Shown here in pieces: positions 61,954 to 64,000 of a stretch of DNA of 64,000 bases. The first letter of the stretch is position 1, and every line of letters starts with the position of its first letter. The notes under the pieces are model-generated. The model saw nothing but the letters and a program-made list of their open reading frames with translations, ran no database searches and was not told the origin of the DNA. Both the position numbers and the translations under genes were made by a program. The stretch lies in assembly GCA_018823135.1 (NCBI GenBank), contig JAHJJF010000041.1, positions 1 to 64,000 of the forward strand, read 5' to 3'. The DNA comes from Pseudomonadota bacterium (GTDB taxonomy: Bacteria > Desulfobacterota > Desulfobulbia > Desulfobulbales > CALZHT01).

Positions 61954-62520
61954 ATGAACTTCCGCGACAGTTCTCAAAAAGATTTACCCTTTGACCGCAA
62001 CGGTTTTACCCTCCTCGAAATAATGGTGGTTCTGCTGATAATCGGCATTGTCATTGGTGTGGCGGCCTTTTCCATTGATACACGAAAAGACGAGATTGAA
62101 ATTGAAGCGAGACGTTTTGTGTCGTTAATTGATCTTGCAATGGAAGAAGCCGTGCTCAAAGGAGAAGAATATGCCGTGCGGTTTACCCATGAGGGATATG
62201 TATTTCTCCGGCATGAGGAAGGACGTTGGCTTGACCTTGAGAAAGAAGGCGTTTTTCGCTCAAGGCGGCTTCCTGAAGGAGTTAGATTTGAGATTTCTCT
62301 GGAAGGGGAATCGGCGGCAATCAAAGATGACCGGGAAGAGGGTTCTTCAGATGATGAAAAGATTCAGCCGGAAATCCTTCTTTTATCAAGCGGCGAATAT
62401 ACGCAATTTGAAGTCCGTTTCATTGATCGATATGATAGTAATATCAGTTTCAATGTGATCGGTGATCCGCTGAAAGGGTTTCATGTCATGGACGAGAGCA
62501 GAAAGGATCGTCTGAGATAA
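61954..62520 (+). CDS. gspH: Type II secretion minor pseudopilin H
   Basis: 188 aa. Leader MNFRDSSQKDLPFDRNG, then FTLLEIMVVLLIIGIVIGVAAF with Glu at +5. The GspH-type beta domain (GYVFLRHEEGRWLDLEKEGVFRSR) carries a charged insert (DDREEGSSDDEK). Last gsp gene. No gspO prepilin peptidase is in the window. Confidence 0.9.
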   Translation: MNFRDSSQKDLPFDRNGFTLLEIMVVLLIIGIVIGVAAFSIDTRKDEIEIEARRFVSLIDLAMEEAVLKGEEYAVRFTHEGYVFLRHEEGRWLDLEKEGVFRSRRLPEGVRFEISLEGESAAIKDDREEGSSDDEKIQPEILLLSSGEYTQFEVRFIDRYDSNISFNVIGDPLKGFHVMDESRKDRLR

Positions 62521-62634
62521 GTTTATCTTGGCACGGCGTATATAATTGGCCCTAACCCTCGGCATCAACATTTAAACATCTTCTCTTAGAATCAATGACG
62601 TTGGCGGCATCTTACTCTTACCAGGGTGGTGTCT

Positions 62635-63255
62635 ATGGAAAATGATCCGGTCTTTACAGCAGTTTTCTCCAACCCGTTTTTTATGTTAACGCGACGAACC
62701 TTCCTGCGCCTGCTGTCCAGTGGCATGGTCCTGGTGGCATTGCCTCCGCTGACCGGCTGCAGCGGCGGTGGCGATGGCAGCTCAGCGGACGACAACACCA
62801 CGCAACCGATCGGCACAGGTGCCGAAACCGGCCAGGGGATCGAGGGAACCCCGGTGTCGGACACGGAGCGACTCGCCACACTGGATGCAATTGAAACGGA
62901 ATTCAAGCGTCAACTTGGCACCGGAACAACCTTTGATCCCGCTGCGATGGTCGCCTTTCTTAAACAACAACCTTTCTTTCATGAAGTGGGCTATACCACC
63001 GCATCCGCCTGCGCCTGGGCGTTATTCACCGACGATCGGAAACTGCTCATCATCAACAATGTCGATCTCGATTTACCGGCGGCTCAAGCCGCCGCAATAA
63101 CGGCTGCAGCCGGTACAACCGGCGCCGCTCCCCAAAAAACCACTCAAGCCGCAACATGCGCCATTTTCGCATCCCAGGACGACCCGCTTGTGACTCAGGA
63201 TCAGTTCCGCCTGAGCGCAATCGGGGCGGTCGTTAGTATCGGAGGAAATGCATGA
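62635..63255 (+). CDS. Tat-exported lipoprotein of unknown function
   Basis: 206 aa from ATG 62635 (AGGGTGG upstream); an ATG at 62683 would give a Tat signal beginning MLTRRTFLRLL. The twin-arginine motif TRRTFLRLL, a hydrophobic stretch and the lipobox LTGC indicate Tat export and lipidation. A Gly/Ser/Asp/Thr-rich linker precedes a small domain (LDAIETEFKRQLGTGTTFDPAAMVAFLKQQPFFHEVG). The overall style recalls small Tat-exported dehydrogenase subunits, but I cannot assign it. The 3' end overlaps tag by 4 nt. Confidence 0.7.
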   Translation: MENDPVFTAVFSNPFFMLTRRTFLRLLSSGMVLVALPPLTGCSGGGDGSSADDNTTQPIGTGAETGQGIEGTPVSDTERLATLDAIETEFKRQLGTGTTFDPAAMVAFLKQQPFFHEVGYTTASACAWALFTDDRKLLIINNVDLDLPAAQAAAITAAAGTTGAAPQKTTQAATCAIFASQDDPLVTQDQFRLSAIGAVVSIGGNA

Positions 63256-63830
63256 AACGCTGCGCCTGGGTAACCGACGACCCTCTGTATATCGAATACC
63301 ACGACAAGGAATGGGGCGTTCCCCTTCACGACGACCGGAAACTTTTTGAGATGCTCATTCTTGAAGGGGCCCAAGCGGGATTAAGCTGGTTGACTGTTCT
63401 TAAAAGGCGTACTACATACAGAGTCGCGTACGATGGTTTTGACCCGGTGAAAATCGCGAACTGGGACCAAGGAAAAATCGATCGGTTGCTGAAAGACCCC
63501 GGAATCATCCGCAACCGACTTAAGGTGCAATCGGCACAATGCAACGCCAGGGCTTATCTGCAAGTCATTGACGAGTATAAAAGCTTCGATGCATTTATCT
63601 GGTCCTTTGTCGGTGGTAGGCCGATTCAGAATTCCCGGCGCCACATACATCAGATCCCGGCTGCCACTCCGGAATCCGACAGAATGAGCAGGGAACTCAA
63701 GCGCAGAGGGTTTACCTTTGTCGGCTCGACAATCTGCTACGCTTTCATGCAGGGGGTTGGAATGGTAAATGATCATGTTACGGACTGCTTCCGGCATGCG
63801 CCTCTCACAATAAACCGCAACAAAAGCTGA
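63252..63830 (+). CDS. tag: DNA-3-methyladenine glycosylase I
   Basis: 192 aa. Start MKRCAWVTDDPLYIEYHDKEWGVP carries the N-terminal Cys of the zinc site. Conserved parts: LFEMLILEGAQAGLSWLTVLKRR, IIRNRLKVQSAQCNARAYL and the C-terminal zinc-site Cys/His (FVGSTICYAFMQGVGMVNDHVTDCFRH). It removes 3-methyladenine from DNA. GGAGG ribosome site lies inside the upstream gene; overlap 4 nt. Confidence 0.95.
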   Translation: MKRCAWVTDDPLYIEYHDKEWGVPLHDDRKLFEMLILEGAQAGLSWLTVLKRRTTYRVAYDGFDPVKIANWDQGKIDRLLKDPGIIRNRLKVQSAQCNARAYLQVIDEYKSFDAFIWSFVGGRPIQNSRRHIHQIPAATPESDRMSRELKRRGFTFVGSTICYAFMQGVGMVNDHVTDCFRHAPLTINRNKS

Positions 63831-63885
63831 CAGACGGCCCAGGCGCCCCGCCCCATAAATTCAACCGAGTGCAAGGTTTAAGAGT

Positions 63886-64000
63886 TTGATCCAGGAAAAA
63901 CACGAAATACGGCCAGGGCAATCCATCGAGCTGCTGAAGGAACTGCACATCCTCACCCGCGACGGGAAGCTGAACCAGGACAGCAGACGCAAGCTCAAGC
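63886..64000 (+). CDS. Start of a probable class I SAM-dependent methyltransferase (cut by window end)
   Basis: A TTG at 63886 opens a frame to the window end, encoding IELLKELHILTRDGKLNQDS and onward. This N-terminus is reminiscent of a family of class I methyltransferases with an LLRELHILTRDGK segment. Only about 38 codons are visible and the SAM motif is beyond the edge. The ribosome site is weak, so the true start may differ. Confidence 0.5.
   Translation, partial: MIQEKHEIRPGQSIELLKELHILTRDGKLNQDSRRKLK

Overview
The window looks like chromosomal DNA of an anaerobic, moderate-GC Desulfobacterota (deltaproteobacterial) bacterium, probably related to Desulfobulbales. This is inferred from gene content only: an RnfCDGEAB-ApbE operon, a split archaeal-type glutamate synthase, an NrpR-type nitrogen regulator, a Tll0287-like (DUF3365) haem sensor kinase, the carboxynorspermidine polyamine route, selA, a PEP-CTERM protein and a type II secretion cluster. 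No rRNA operon, phage, transposase or CRISPR array was seen.

Layout. 1-2.6 kb: tRNA-Lys and a two-gene polyamine operon (carboxynorspermidine synthase and decarboxylase). 2.8-6.3 kb: two minus-strand histidine kinases. 6.5-18.7 kb: a nitrogen-assimilation island with a three-polypeptide glutamate synthase, a PEP/pyruvate-binding-domain protein, gdhA and glnA, all on the minus strand, and a divergent nrpR. 18.9-25.8 kb: the Rnf ion-pumping ferredoxin:NAD oxidoreductase with its flavinyl transferase ApbE; RnfA carries an unusual exported Ig-like N-terminal domain. 26-32.6 kb: minus-strand genes for a small exported protein, a hybrid kinase, an HDOD protein, aat and a flavoprotein disulfide reductase, with a heptamer satellite. 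33-35.6 kb: glnB-amtB and a putative porin behind an elaborate promoter region with a 14-bp inverted repeat and paired sigma-54-like boxes. 35.9-45.2 kb: accessory genes (degenerate glutamine amidotransferase, two unknowns, dienelactone hydrolase, lipoprotein, seven-bladed propeller protein, PEP-CTERM protein with a sigma-54 promoter, Fe-alcohol dehydrogenase). 45.4-49.8 kb: selA coupled to a GGDEF-like/TPR protein, then a LOG-family protein. 49.9-62.5 kb: type II secretion genes gspC-D-E-F-I-J-K-L-M-N-G-H. 62.6-64 kb: a Tat lipoprotein, tag and the start of a probable methyltransferase.

How it fits together. Two loci about 15 kb apart (glt/gdhA/glnA/nrpR and glnB/amtB) cover ammonium uptake, sensing and assimilation. 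The glutamine synthetase looks like the short GSI-alpha form, which is not controlled by adenylylation, so transcriptional control by NrpR and protein control by PII are the likely levers. Rnf couples ferredoxin and NADH to an ion gradient. The gsp cluster would export folded periplasmic proteins.

Most notable non-gene signals: a ~130-bp structured repeat present three times (35.6, 38.8 and 56.1 kb) with a covarying internal stem; heptamer-phased intergenic repeats; several strong palindromes in front of nitrogen genes; a possible ATT start codon for rnfD; and a 39-bp direct repeat in front of gspG.
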